From Lepidodermella squamata (taxonomy: Eukaryota > Gastrotricha), in contig JBLDXI010000032.1 of NCBI GenBank assembly GCA_047495785.1, positions 2,790,001-2,854,000 on the forward strand: 64,000 nucleotides of DNA, written 5' to 3'. The notes beneath the pieces are model-generated. The model did not search any database. It saw only the letters and a list, made by a program, of their open reading frames with translations, and was not told the origin of the DNA. Position 1 is the stretch's first letter, and each line of letters begins with the position of its first letter. The translations under genes were made by a program, and so were the position numbers. Below are positions 54,382 to 64,000 of this stretch, piece after piece.

Positions 54382-55355
54382 TGAAACTGAGAAGGATCAT
54401 TACGCAAATAATCTGACATATGCTGCGTGACAGAATCGTATTGTCATGTCGAATGCAATGGCTTACAGTGAATTTAACTTTTTTTTTCTTTTGTCATTAA
54501 TTTGAGGTGATCGATGAATAAACATGGAAGATTAAATTTTTCGAAATTTACCTGGCAAGGATAATGGTCGCTTGAGGAAGATAAGTGATATGATGATAAT
54601 CCGGATCAGGCGACCTACACGATCCTATTCTCGAGCCTAATGAAAATAATGAATATTCTTGGATTGGAAAACGGATGTGGTTATCGCGACCTCCGCCAGA
54701 CTGGAAGAGCCCAAAAGGGCGACCTAGATTGAGGTGGATTGATGATATTAAATTGAATTCGATCGGCCGGCTTCAGCCCACGTTTCTCGCGCAACGCGCA
54801 AGACATTACATTGAGTCGCTTGTCTTCGACGAGGCGCCGGTTGAGTTGACCAAGCTCGACAGCTTTCGCGATGAGGAACTCGAGCAGCGAGCGGGCTGTT
54901 GATGGCAGCTGGGCCGTCGCTAAGCTGTCTCGGAGTATAATGTTCTCAATTACTAAATCATCTTTGAATACCAAAATTCAGCCTGTAAGACCTGTATCTG
55001 CAGGCTGCGCTATTGTTGGATTTTATCATGAGACGCAATTTTGGAGTCACTTTGGCCTAATTCGGTATATGGAGCCTTTTTGTTCCAAATTTATTGTTTT
55101 CGTAGCGCTGTTATTTCTACGGATTTGAAAATTTGGGAATTATCGTACAGCCGCTGAATTTCATAAGAATTAGTTTCAATTTGAAAGGATCCACCGCAAC
55201 AAGTGTGCGTGAACATTATTGGCATTCAAGCCATTATTAAGTCAACAGAAATGTATCTCACGTCTTATTCGATGACAACTATATACTTATGAAATATCCT
55301 AACTGGGTAGCTTGGTTGAAATGAGTGGAGCGAAATAGCGATCACTGATCACTGA
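54382..55355. other. Spacer with retrotransposon relic
   Basis: A 974-base gap between convergent ankyrin gene B and the LDL-receptor-A fragment. It contains the relic at 54660-54905. The rest is unrecognised, including small frames without domains. Confidence 0.4.
54660..54905 (+). mobile_element. Relic of a non-LTR retrotransposon tail (tentative)
   Basis: A 75-codon frame at 54675-54902 contains GRPRLRWIDDI followed by an RARHYIESL segment. GRPxxRWxDDI is typical of the region after the reverse transcriptase in several LINE groups, usually followed by an A-x-DRxxW motif, which is degraded here. No reverse transcriptase remains next to it. Confidence 0.5.
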
Positions 55356-56062
55356 TCAGGGCATATCTTCAGACGAACAAGGTGTTTCCGGCGACACGCA
55401 AATTTTGGCGCTCGAGCAATAAACGTCGGTACCAATGCAGGACGTGCAATTTGCTTCGTCATCAGTGTTACGGCAATCATTCGATCCATCGCATCTCTTT
55501 GAGTTCGGAATGCACCTGCCGGTCGAGCATCGAAACTCTTCAGGTGAGCACGGCGGGCATATTTCATCTGAAATATCTCCGCTTCCACAATCCTAAGTTA
55601 CACATACAAATCCTAATTATTGTGGAACATGATTCCAAGAAAAATAACCTACCGGAGATCCATCGCAGACGTAACTATTTCATATTACAGGGTTCAAATT
55701 AGCCGGTTATCAATAAAAACGTTGACTCACTCAGCTGGAAGGCAGGCGCTTGAATTTGCACATTTAAAAGGTCTGTCAGGTGGGCAAACGTCGCAGTTGC
55801 TTTGATCATCGCCGAACGGGCAGTCGGCACTTCTATCACAGACGTATCCTGCAGGTATGCATTTTGTAGAATTGTTACACTTGTAATCATCAGCGTTCGG
55901 GCACTGGTTAGGATGATAAGCAAAATCAAAATGAATCAGATGCGAATGATGAGTCTTATTTACCACCGTGCAGTTCGACTCGTCCCAGCCGTCGTAGCAA
56001 TTTACCTCTCCATCGCAGAACGCTGTCAGTGAAACACAATCACCCGAAGGGCATCTCATTGG
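55356..56062 (-). pseudogene. LDL-receptor class A repeat gene, apparently missing its 5' end
   Basis: Four exons keep one frame: 56062-55964, 55903-55731, a 22-base exon 55674-55653, and 55592-55356, 531 bases in all. They encode four LDLa modules with the usual Cys and acidic calcium-binding pattern (for example [48 protein letters not shown]), then a short Cys-containing tail and stop. The exon starting at 56062 follows a good acceptor, so an upstream exon is expected, but no signal peptide or start is visible before the next ankyrin gene begins at 56603. The only Met in the first exon falls inside the first module. It is either a 5'-truncated gene copy or the end of a gene with a hidden first exon. 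It is listed as a pseudogene with that doubt. Confidence 0.6.
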
Positions 56063-56602
56063 CTAGAATCCCTTCATGGCCTACGACATATATTTGTCTT
56101 GTTTGTCCAAATCGACGACGATTCTCGAGATGGCATGGATGGTAAAATGTGCGATGATACAACTGAGCGAAGGAAACATACTTTGCACAGACCCTTTTGC
56201 TACTCCTTATGCATACCAGTCACGAATTCATTCGGCTCGGATTGAAGTTCCTCTCCGGTCGATCGAAACAGCAAAACTTTCCCGCGGTTGTCTACTAGAT
56301 TTTATCATGTAACATGAGAGTTTGAGATTAATTGGTAAATTAGCAAACAGCCGGTCGACTCCAAGGCGCATTCGCAATCCTAAGCAAGAATTGACAAACA
56401 ATCAACGACTGGCTACACGGCTGATTTATTTAGATATAATAAAAATGGCGCGTACAGAGCCATATGGCTTTGTTTACTTCTATAGAAAACGGAGCTATCA
56501 CCTACTATCCGTGCAAGCCACAAAATGAAAAGATACTGTCAAAAACTGAAAACATTTAGGCATGATACTTCAAGTTCCTTTTCGGTGTGCGGGCTCTCAC
56601 TA
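56063..56602. other. Spacer with degraded ankyrin 3'-end sequence
   Basis: A 540-base gap. 56097-56127 resembles the last exon of ankyrin genes A and C (CTTGTTTGTCCAAATCGACG against CTTGTTCGACCAGATCGACG). Around 56460 the GCCATATGGCTTTGTT segment also occurs downstream of gene A (about 50235), so the 3' flanks of A and C are related. No gene seen. Confidence 0.5.
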
Positions 56603-58396
56603 TTATCGTCGACGCCTTTCATTGTTATCGAGGGCAGCTATAGTCTTGTTCGACCAGATCGACGAAGATTCTTGGTTATATAAAATCGAAGTTGAAGCTT
56701 CAATTTAAAGCATATTAAAATTTCACTGACCTGGAGCACAAGCCCACGTGCAAACGGGTGCGCATTTGTTGACGATGGGCGTCGTTGCCATGGTTACGCT
56801 TGGAATAGAACCCGAAGCCTGTGTGGTTGCTCCAGCTACTGGCTGGGGTTGTGAAATGAGATTCACTGTATCATCTCCTGTTTTGTTCTGCAGGAAATTC
56901 AACACAGATCTGATATCCGGGCGACGGTCCATGCAAACTCGGAAATCGTACGGGTCAGCGTTGGGGTGACGGGCGCCTGATGCTCCCAGCACTATGTTCT
57001 GCTTACCGCAGTCCTCACTACGGCACAAAACCTTGGTCTTGGCCCCATTCTTCAGCAAAGCATTCATGATTTCAGCGATAGTTTTCAGAGGGCATTGCGA
57101 TAGAGACAACGTGTTGGCCATTCGCATGACCAAGCATAGATCACTTGTGTAATTAGCGTTATTGATCACAGCGCCTCGCTTAATGAGAATTTCGACCATT
57201 CGAGCTGTGTTAGCGCCACATTTTAGTTCACTATCGCCGTTGATTGCAGCAGCGATTGGTTGGATGTTACACACCTTGCTTGTTGTAGTAGGGTCAATTG
57301 GACAAGTGACTGAAGCATTGTTGTAGATCAGATATTCCACTTTCCCTAGCAAGCCAACTGCTGCTGCGGCTTCTAAAGGTGTTGTGCCACTATTGTCTAC
57401 CGCGTCAAGATTTGCCCCGGCTTTGATCAGCCTGATTTTAAATAAATTTCAATTGTTTATTTCACTCATTAATTCTGTTTCCCCGTACCTATTCATCGAT
57501 GGAATGGTTCCCAAGTTGGTTCGAACCGCGACGTGCATCGGAGTCTGCCCAATTCCATTTTGGACATTTGGATCCATCTTAATGATCTGCAGCAAATCAT
57601 CAACCATGCCGTCGTAGTTATTTCGCGCAGCGAAGTGCAACGCCGTATTTCCGCCCACATCCTTGGTTCTCACATCGGCACTGTACGCATTCAGTAACAG
57701 CGCAATTTTTCGTCGGTTATTCATTGCCGCTATAACGAATGGAGCGCGGCCGTATTTGTCTCTCACCTCAATAGCAGCACCTTTATCCAACAAATGTTTC
57801 ACCACGGACAGCTTTCCTAATTCAACCGCGTAGTGAAGGGGTGCAAACTTTTCGGTCGTTGTGTCAACATCATCAAGAATTGACTTCATAACGACCTCTT
57901 GAAGCAGCAATTTGACGAGTTGAATACTTGAATTGCCATAGATGACCGCGTCGTGTAAAATCGTCCTGCCCTGTCTGTCCACTGCCTTGTAAGTATCGTT
58001 CAATGAACCTTTTTCGATCAAGAATTTCGCGGCGTTCAACGAGTGAGTTCGAATAGCAATACGAAGGGCTGTGTTTCCAGCCTGATCCCGCTTGTCCCTC
58101 AATGAAGGGTCTTTCTCCAAGGTCGCAGTCAGAGCCACAACGTCATCACGAGCTGCTGCTTCGTGCAGATTGCCGATTAGGGCAGCTGTTATGTTGTATT
58201 CGATTTCGTAGTCATCGTAGTTGGGTATGACGGTGGGATCTCCTAGATATTGCGATGCAGTTGTGGTTGTTGTTGTGGAGGCAGTAGTAGTCGATTCATC
58301 TTCATAGAAATCATTGGTGTTCTCGTCTTCATCTTCATCCGCTCGCATCGGAGCCACCACCAGGCAAATGAGTAAGACAATTTTACAGATACTCAT
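56603..58396 (-). CDS. Secreted ankyrin-repeat protein C
   Basis: Three exons: 58396-57489, 57431-56731, 56670-56603. They join to 1677 bases, 558 residues. Signal peptide MSICKIVLLICLVVAPMRA; then an acidic and Thr-rich linker (DEDEDEN..., T runs). It is a close paralogue of A over the ankyrin repeats, the ADPYDFRVCMDRRPDIR module, CAPVCTWACAPG, and the last exon with its Arg-rich end. The variable part between module and tail is Thr/Pro/Gln-rich, likely O-glycosylated. N-glycosylation sites (for example YNITAAL) are conserved with A and E, consistent with secretion. It is head to head with gene D. Confidence 0.88.
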
Positions 58397-58856
58397 GTCA
58401 AATCACACTACGAAACGGGCAAAATACTAGATAATTTATTGCGGCTAAAGAAATAAAATGAACATCTGAAAGTGAGGTTCCGATAAATTCTACTTTGTGC
58501 TTGAAGCATTCCACATGTTATGCTATGACCCAAGGTAAAATAATGATAGGTGGTTGGTAAACAGGCGCCAGTTTTTCGTGATCAGTGCGCATTTTTTTCA
58601 AGATCCTTTAATGTGAAAATAATTCCACGAAATTACAAGAAAACATGTAAGCTCATTAAAAGTCAATTAGGTCATTCAAGTCATTGCCAGCTTGACGCAT
58701 CACCTAGCTTTATTATTATTTATCGCTCTGCATTCCGAGCCCTCTAGAGAAAAATTTCGCATTATTTATTCCTCTTATAAGTCAAAAACAAAAATCTTCA
58801 ATTTGTACGTGCGTGATAAGCTGGAGCTTTTCATTTACGTAAATAATATTTTCAAA
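58397..58856. promoter_or_regulatory. Shared divergent promoter region of ankyrin genes C and D
   Basis: A 460-base gap equivalent to 52131-52703. The frame of gene D stays open upstream to 58692, but the signal peptide and comparison with gene B place the start at 58857. Confidence 0.45.
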
Positions 58857-60555
58857 ATGATAACCGGACTTTTCTTGGTGCAAGCGGTGTTTTTTATTTG
58901 TACCGAGGCCGAGGATTACCAATCGGACTTCGGACGAACTACCGGTTTGATCGCGCAGTTACACAACGCAGCAGCAAAGAATGACGCCGCAACTTCCCGG
59001 TCGGTTCTCAGCCAAGATCCACTCATAATAAACACGCGCGATACAAACGGCGAAACAGCCCTTCAAATCGCTGTTCGAACCAATTCAATCGACGTTGTTC
59101 GCCTCCTGATGGATAGATTTTCGCACAACTCAACAGATCATAACACGCCATCGGGGGCAAATCTGCTCCACCAGGCAGTTAGATTCGGCAACGTGGCTCT
59201 CGTTGATTTGCTGACTCGTGATGTGTTCGGCCGAAACTGGATGTCCGCCGCCGATCCAACGAATAATTCTTACCCACTTCACGACGCTGCTAGGCTGGGC
59301 AAGCTCGCTATTGTCAAGATGTTGTTGGAGAAAGGTGCTCCGATCGAATCTACGAATGCAGAAGGTCGTACACCGCTTTTAGTCGCTGTTGCTGAGAACC
59401 AGCAGAGTATAGTAACCATCTTACTGGCCTATAACGCCAACATTAAAGCAAGTGACAACAGAGGTTTAACTGTAGTCCACATCGCTGCTGAAAGGAATTA
59501 CGTAGACCTGTTGAAACTACTGCTGAAAGACAGCCGCGTCTCAGCGGGGATAAAATCGAGAAATAACTCTCGCGAACCTCTCCACACAGCTGTTGAGTCG
59601 GATTATGGCAACCTTGATGCTATGCAATTCCTTATTGACAATGGCGCTAATGTAAGCGCTATCGACTCCATGCGAGATACGCCGCTATCTATCGCAGCCG
59701 CGAAAGGGAAACTGTCAAAAATTGAATTTCTTATCCGGAACAACGCAGCGCTGAACTGTCCGCCAAAAGAGCAATGTGGAAACGACCCCCTTAGCGCTGC
59801 AATCCTGCAACAGAGTGATTCAACAGGTTGTAGCGAGCTTATGATCGATACGGTTGAGTTACTTCTCAGTAAGGGAGTCGGCGTGAAACAGGCAAATTTC
59901 AACAGCCATATCTGTGAGGTCATGCGAATTGCGTCTAATAATGACAACGGCCGGTGTCCGATTATCTGGGTCGCGCAGTTAATTTACGCGTTCACTAGCC
60001 GCGGGGCGAAAACAGCAGTCATGTGTAGCTACCGAGACTGCGGAGACAAACCTATTGCTTCCAGCCGATCCGGAGCTAGGCATCCGAAGGCTGACCCATA
60101 CGATTTCCGAGTTTGTCTGGATCGCCGGCCTGATATACGAGCAGCTCTGAAATATTTGGTTAACACGACGGCCAGCTCAGAGGCTACCCAAGTAAACGGA
60201 ACAGCGACATGGAAAAATAGCAGAACAATCGGTACTTAAGAAAACAATACGCCTTCAAAAATAAGAATGTTAATTGTTCATGTTTTCTTTAGCTCTTCAA
60301 AATATGAAGTGTGCACCGATTTGCTCTTATACCTGCGCCCCAGGTGAGTGACTAACTAGATTGAGACATAGTTAGGTTTGTTTTTTTGCAGAGAATTCGC
60401 CATATTGGACGGCCCCTAAACTTGACGGTGTCGATGACGACTTGATTGAAGTTCAAGTGCCACTACCAGTTCGTGGTCCAACTTCAACATCTCGCCGGCC
60501 AAGTTTTTCGGGCTCTGGCTCTCGACGCGCTTCTAGCACTGGTGCTCGCAAGTAA
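58857..60555 (+). CDS. Secreted ankyrin-repeat protein D
   Basis: Three exons: 58857-60231, a 51-base exon 60293-60343, and 60392-60555. They join to 1590 bases, 529 residues. The ATG at 58857 gives a good signal peptide (MITGLFLVQAVFFICTEA) followed by the EDYQSDFG segment shared with gene B. It has the same repeats, the same C-terminal module (ADPYDFRVCLDRRPDIR), the same 51-base exon (CAPICSYTCAP) and a similar last exon (NSPYWT, then a Ser/Arg tail). AATAAA at 60650-60655. In the repeat region it diverges from B at positions scattered through the helices and loops, while the C-terminal module is almost unchanged. Confidence 0.9.
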
Positions 60556-61539
60556 TAAACATGATGATTCGTCATTCTGCAAAAGGATGAGCAACATTCT
60601 TGACATACCGTGTTAAAAGTACATTGTAATGTCTGCCGCAATTCCTCTCAATAAAACCTTATTTAATTCCACAGAAATCCCGAAACCCTACAATTTTGTT
60701 CTGCGAGATCTATAATCTCTAAGTAACTTTGTTAGTCGCATTCTATCCGCAAACCGGAATTTCCTCTTACTAAGGTGACCCATTTTTCGCTCTTGATGAA
60801 ATTGTCTCCGTCTCATTCAAACGAGGAGTAGCCTACGATGGGCCCGAACCTGAGTCAATTTTTAGGTGGTACTCGCATGTTGTCTTGCAGGCAGCGCCCT
60901 TAGAACACCCCAGAAGAAAAAGAAGAAATCGAGTCCTCAGTCGAACTAACTGTCAGGGAAACGTCATGACTTTTGCACTACTATATACTTCACTGTGAAT
61001 TAATCGAACATTGATCGTTGGAATTCAAGGCCTTAAATATTGGCGATACAAATCTAAGTCGAACACGCGATCACTTCCTAATTAGCTATCACATGAGAAT
61101 CACAATATTGTTCGCGTAGATGCCAGCCGCCAACCGGCGCATCGTTACACTCACAATGCGCAGTTGCCGGGGCACAGTCCATCCCCAAGACGTAAGATGA
61201 CTTGATGTTGGGCAGAGTTTGACGCTCCTTTCAAATCGTACCAAATTTAGAGCAAGAAACAATGTAACTCAGAATCAGCTGACTGGAATGAATCTAAACC
61301 TTGACTCCCGAATCATCCAAGCTCATACAAGCTCATATATAAAAGAGAGAACTTTGGGAGAATGAAGCGCTGAGAAAAGTGGTTAGGCAGTCGACAGCCA
61401 CAACTGCAACACCTGGTAATTGCTTTATTTCGCTAAAACCAACTCATACGCAGGGCCACAAGTCCATGCGGGTTACATGTTGTTTTGTCAAGGATTAATT
61501 TCAAAATTATTTTAATTCCTTTCAGATAGCCTTTTATCT
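60556..61539. other. Spacer between convergent ankyrin genes D and E
   Basis: A 984-base gap with the polyadenylation signal of D at 60650-60655. A TATATAAAAGAGAG motif occurs near 61336, but no gene follows it. Nothing else recognised. Confidence 0.4.
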
Positions 61540-63802
61540 TCAACGACTGTCATTGTTATCGAGGGCAGCTATAGTCTTGTTCGTCCAGATGGAAGAAGAT
61601 TCTTGGTTACATAAAATTTGAAATTTTAGCCAAGATTTAAATAATCTACTGAACTTTTGTACTAACCTGGAGCGCAAGCCCATGTGCAAACGGGTGCGCA
61701 TTTGTTAACAATAGGTGTCGTTGTCCTGGTTACGCTCGTAATCTTAACCGTCGGCCGAGTGGTCCCTGCAAAAGTTTGTGTTGATAGCGAAACTATATTT
61801 CCTGCTTCACCCGAAGGCGGAGTGCTTCCTCCAGCAACAGGCTGGGTTTGTGAGACTGGGCTACCCGTCCGCCGAGTGGTAACTGCAACAGTCGTGGGTG
61901 CTGTCGTAACTACTGTTTCGTCGATAGTTTTGTTCTGCAAGACGTTCAACACCGATCTGATATCCGGGCGACGGTCCATGCAAACGCGGAAATCGTACGG
62001 GTCCGCGCTAGGGTGACGAGCGCCTGATGCTCCCAGCACGATGTTCTGCTTACCGCAGTCTTCACTACGGCACAAAACTTTGGTCTTGGCCCCATTCTTC
62101 AGCAACGCATTCATTAATTCGGCGATAGTTTTTACAGGGCATTGCGACAGAGACAACGTGTTGGCCATTCGCATGACCAAGCATAGATCGCTGGTGTAAT
62201 TGGCATCGTTGACAACAGCCCCTCGTTTGAGAAGAAGCTCGACCATTTTAACCGTGTTAGGACCGCATTTCATCTCGCCATCGCCGTTGATCGCGGCAGA
62301 GATTGGTTGAATGTTGCATGTTTTATCAGTAGTTTCATGTTGTTTCGGGCAGGCTACGGAAGCATTGTTATAAATTAGGTATTCAACCTTTCCTAACAAG
62401 CCAAGTGATGCTGCGGCCTCTAACGGTGATATGCCACTATTGTCTTCCGCGTCAAGTTTTGCCCCGCCTTTGATCAGTCTGGTTTTGTACATTTGAATTT
62501 TTATCAACTTTTAAGTCTGATTTTATGAGAAGTAACTTTAGGTGATTTAATTGTTTGTTTTACCTGTTCATGGCTGGAATGGTTCCCAAGTTGGTTCGAA
62601 CAGCTACGTGCATTGGAGTCTGGCCAAAGTTATTTCTAACGTTCGGATCCAGCTTCATGATTTGAAGCAGATCACCGACCATACCGTCGAAGTTGTTTCG
62701 CGCCGCATAGTGCAGCGCTGTATTTCCGCCCTTGTCCGTCGCCATCACATTTGCACTGTACATATTAAGTAGCTGCGCGATTTTTCTTCGGTTATTTATT
62801 GCCGCTAAAACGAATGAGGTGCGTCCGTAATGGTCTTTCTCCTCAATATCAGCACCTCCGTCCAACAAATGCTTCAATGCGGAAAGTTTTCCCAGCTCAA
62901 CTGCGTAGTGAATGGGTGCAAATTCTTCGGGGGTCGAGTCATTCCAATCAATTATAATCTTCATAACATCTTCTCGAAGCAGCAATTTGACGACGTTGAC
63001 GCTTGAATTCCCATAGATGACCGCGATGTGTAAAATATTCCTGTGCCGGCTGTCCACTTGTCTGTACGTGGCATTCAATGCACCTCTTTCTATGAAAAAT
63101 TTGACGACGTTATACGATTGACTTCGAACAGCGATGCGAAAAGCTGTATCTCCATTTTGATCTCGCTTGTTCTCCATACTCGGATCTTGCTCAAGGGTAG
63201 CATTTACGGCTACAACGTCATCACGAGCCGCTGCTTCGTGTAAATTGGCGATTAGAGCGGCTGTTATGTTGTAGTCGACTTCGTATTCGTCGTAGTTGGG
63301 TAAGACGCTGGGATATAAAGAATTTTGCGATGCAGTTGTTGTTACTGTGGTTGCACTGGTAGTCGAGTCATCGTCATTAAAATCATTCATTGTGTGACCA
63401 CTTAAAAGTCCAATCCAATGCGCACGCTGATTGGTCAATCGATCGTTGCTATGACTCCCGGATGAAACGTTCTGTCGTGCGATCCATAAGATTTTTTGCA
63501 ACAAGTGTTTTTTGCCGCAGCAATTTACCACAATTAATATGGAGTTTACGCTCGTGGTCAATGGAAACCGGGCAGAGGGTGTGGCAAGGTCATTTTTTTC
63601 ATAAATATAAAATAATTTATTAGTGGATCGCACGACGGAAATGTTTCATTCCGGAGTCATTAGCTACGATAAATTGACCAATCAGCGTGCGCCCCAAGGT
63701 TCAACTTACCAGTGGTTCCACAATGTTATCGCCCCCGTCTTCATCCGCTCGTATCGGAGCCACCACCATGCAAATGAGTAAGACAAGTTTGCAGATTATC
63801 AT
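61540..63802 (-). CDS. Secreted ankyrin-repeat protein E, first exon interrupted by a MITE
   Basis: The signal peptide (MIICKLVLLICMVVAPIRA, like that of protein C) is encoded at 63802-63710. The body runs from about 63387 to 62564, then 62478-61667 and the last exon 61601-61540. The acidic/Thr linker, ankyrin repeats, ADPYDFRVCMDRRPDIR and CAPVCTWACAPG match A and C. A 338-base inverted-repeat element (63388-63725) sits between signal peptide and body. The frame of the body continues into the element. A GTAAGT donor at 63709 and a phase-compatible acceptor (CCAATCAG, near 63437) would rejoin the parts, but this is unproven. The last exon is 62 bases, not 68, and lacks the four-Arg end. The variable Thr/Pro region is longer than in A or C. 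Confidence 0.7.
63388..63725. mobile_element. MITE inserted in ankyrin gene E
   Basis: The ends are inverted: CATTGTGTGACCACTT at 63388 and AGTGGTTCCACAATG ending at 63725. Long imperfect arms follow (GCGCACGCTGATTGGTCAAT against ATTGACCAATCAGCGTGCGC; GTCGTGCGATCCA against its complement). It has no transposase. The family was not identified; the insertion point lies where gene C has continuous coding sequence. Confidence 0.75.
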
Positions 63803-64000
63803 TTCAAATCGCGCTCAAACACGGGCAAAAGAAAACTCAAAATGTAAATGAAGCAATGAAAATGAAGTTTATGCTATATTCTCGTGGTTACTTTTTAGTT
63901 ACACGTAATATGCGATGATAACGTTAATTTTCATCGCCTCATTTCGTGATTGTCATGCATTTTTTCAATATCAAGCTGCAATCTAATCAGGCTATAAATA
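63803..64000. promoter_or_regulatory. Upstream region of ankyrin gene E, to window end
   Basis: By analogy with A/B and C/D this is the start of a divergent promoter. A plus-strand partner gene would be expected just beyond the window, but none of it is visible. Confidence 0.3.

Noticed and set aside
61330-61345. TATA-like TATATAAAAGAGAG motif in the D/E spacer.
   Set aside because: No coding sequence follows on the plus strand before the convergent gene E.

Overview
The window is nuclear DNA of a small, compact-genome animal. Coding regions are interrupted by GT-AG introns of mostly 45-60 bases, genes end at AATAAA signals, and every recognisable family is metazoan: mitochondrial-type sodium/calcium exchangers (NCLX), Cys-loop ligand-gated channels (pLGIC), Ly6 proteins, a TRPM channel, seven-helix receptors, LDL-receptor class A and sushi modules, and ankyrin proteins. 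The short introns, dense tandem paralogues and multiple NCLX genes would suit a nematode or another small ecdysozoan, but I cannot fix the lineage from sequence alone. No tRNA, rRNA, CRISPR or prokaryotic signature was seen.

Layout. 1-984 (minus): 5' end of a secreted sushi protein. 2093-8360 (plus): two tandem NCLX genes whose exon structure I could follow exon by exon. 8552-29884 (plus): eleven pLGIC genes in a row, all without introns and with almost no M3-M4 cytoplasmic loop. Inside this run lies an apparently exact 4786-base tandem duplication (15969-20754 and 20757-25542), each copy carrying two channel genes and one minus-strand Ly6 gene; a third Ly6 gene follows. 30551-38492 (plus): an eight-exon TRPM channel of 1466 residues whose 2.3-kb third intron houses two more minus-strand Ly6 genes and whose sixth intron holds a foldback element. 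38666-39916: a twelfth intronless pLGIC. 39917-44329: a 4.4-kb stretch with no convincing gene. 44330-44929: a possible GNAT-fold mitochondrial protein. 45588-50135 (minus): three tandem two-exon 7TM receptor genes, two of them abutted at the 3' end by inverted copies of one MITE family. 50324-63802: five secreted ankyrin-repeat genes arranged as head-to-head pairs (A/B, C/D, E and presumably a partner beyond the window), with a retrotransposon relic and a four-module LDL-receptor-class-A gene fragment between them.

How the genes may work together. Ly6 (lynx-type) and sushi proteins are known in animals as accessory factors of Cys-loop receptors, so the interleaving and co-duplication of channel and Ly6 genes suggests a receptor-plus-modulator locus; this is inference. 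The ankyrin genes look like a matched two-subfamily system: both members of each divergent pair have a signal peptide, about eight ankyrin repeats, and a shared C-terminal cysteine-containing module that I do not recognise. This paired secreted-ankyrin array is my best candidate for an undescribed system.
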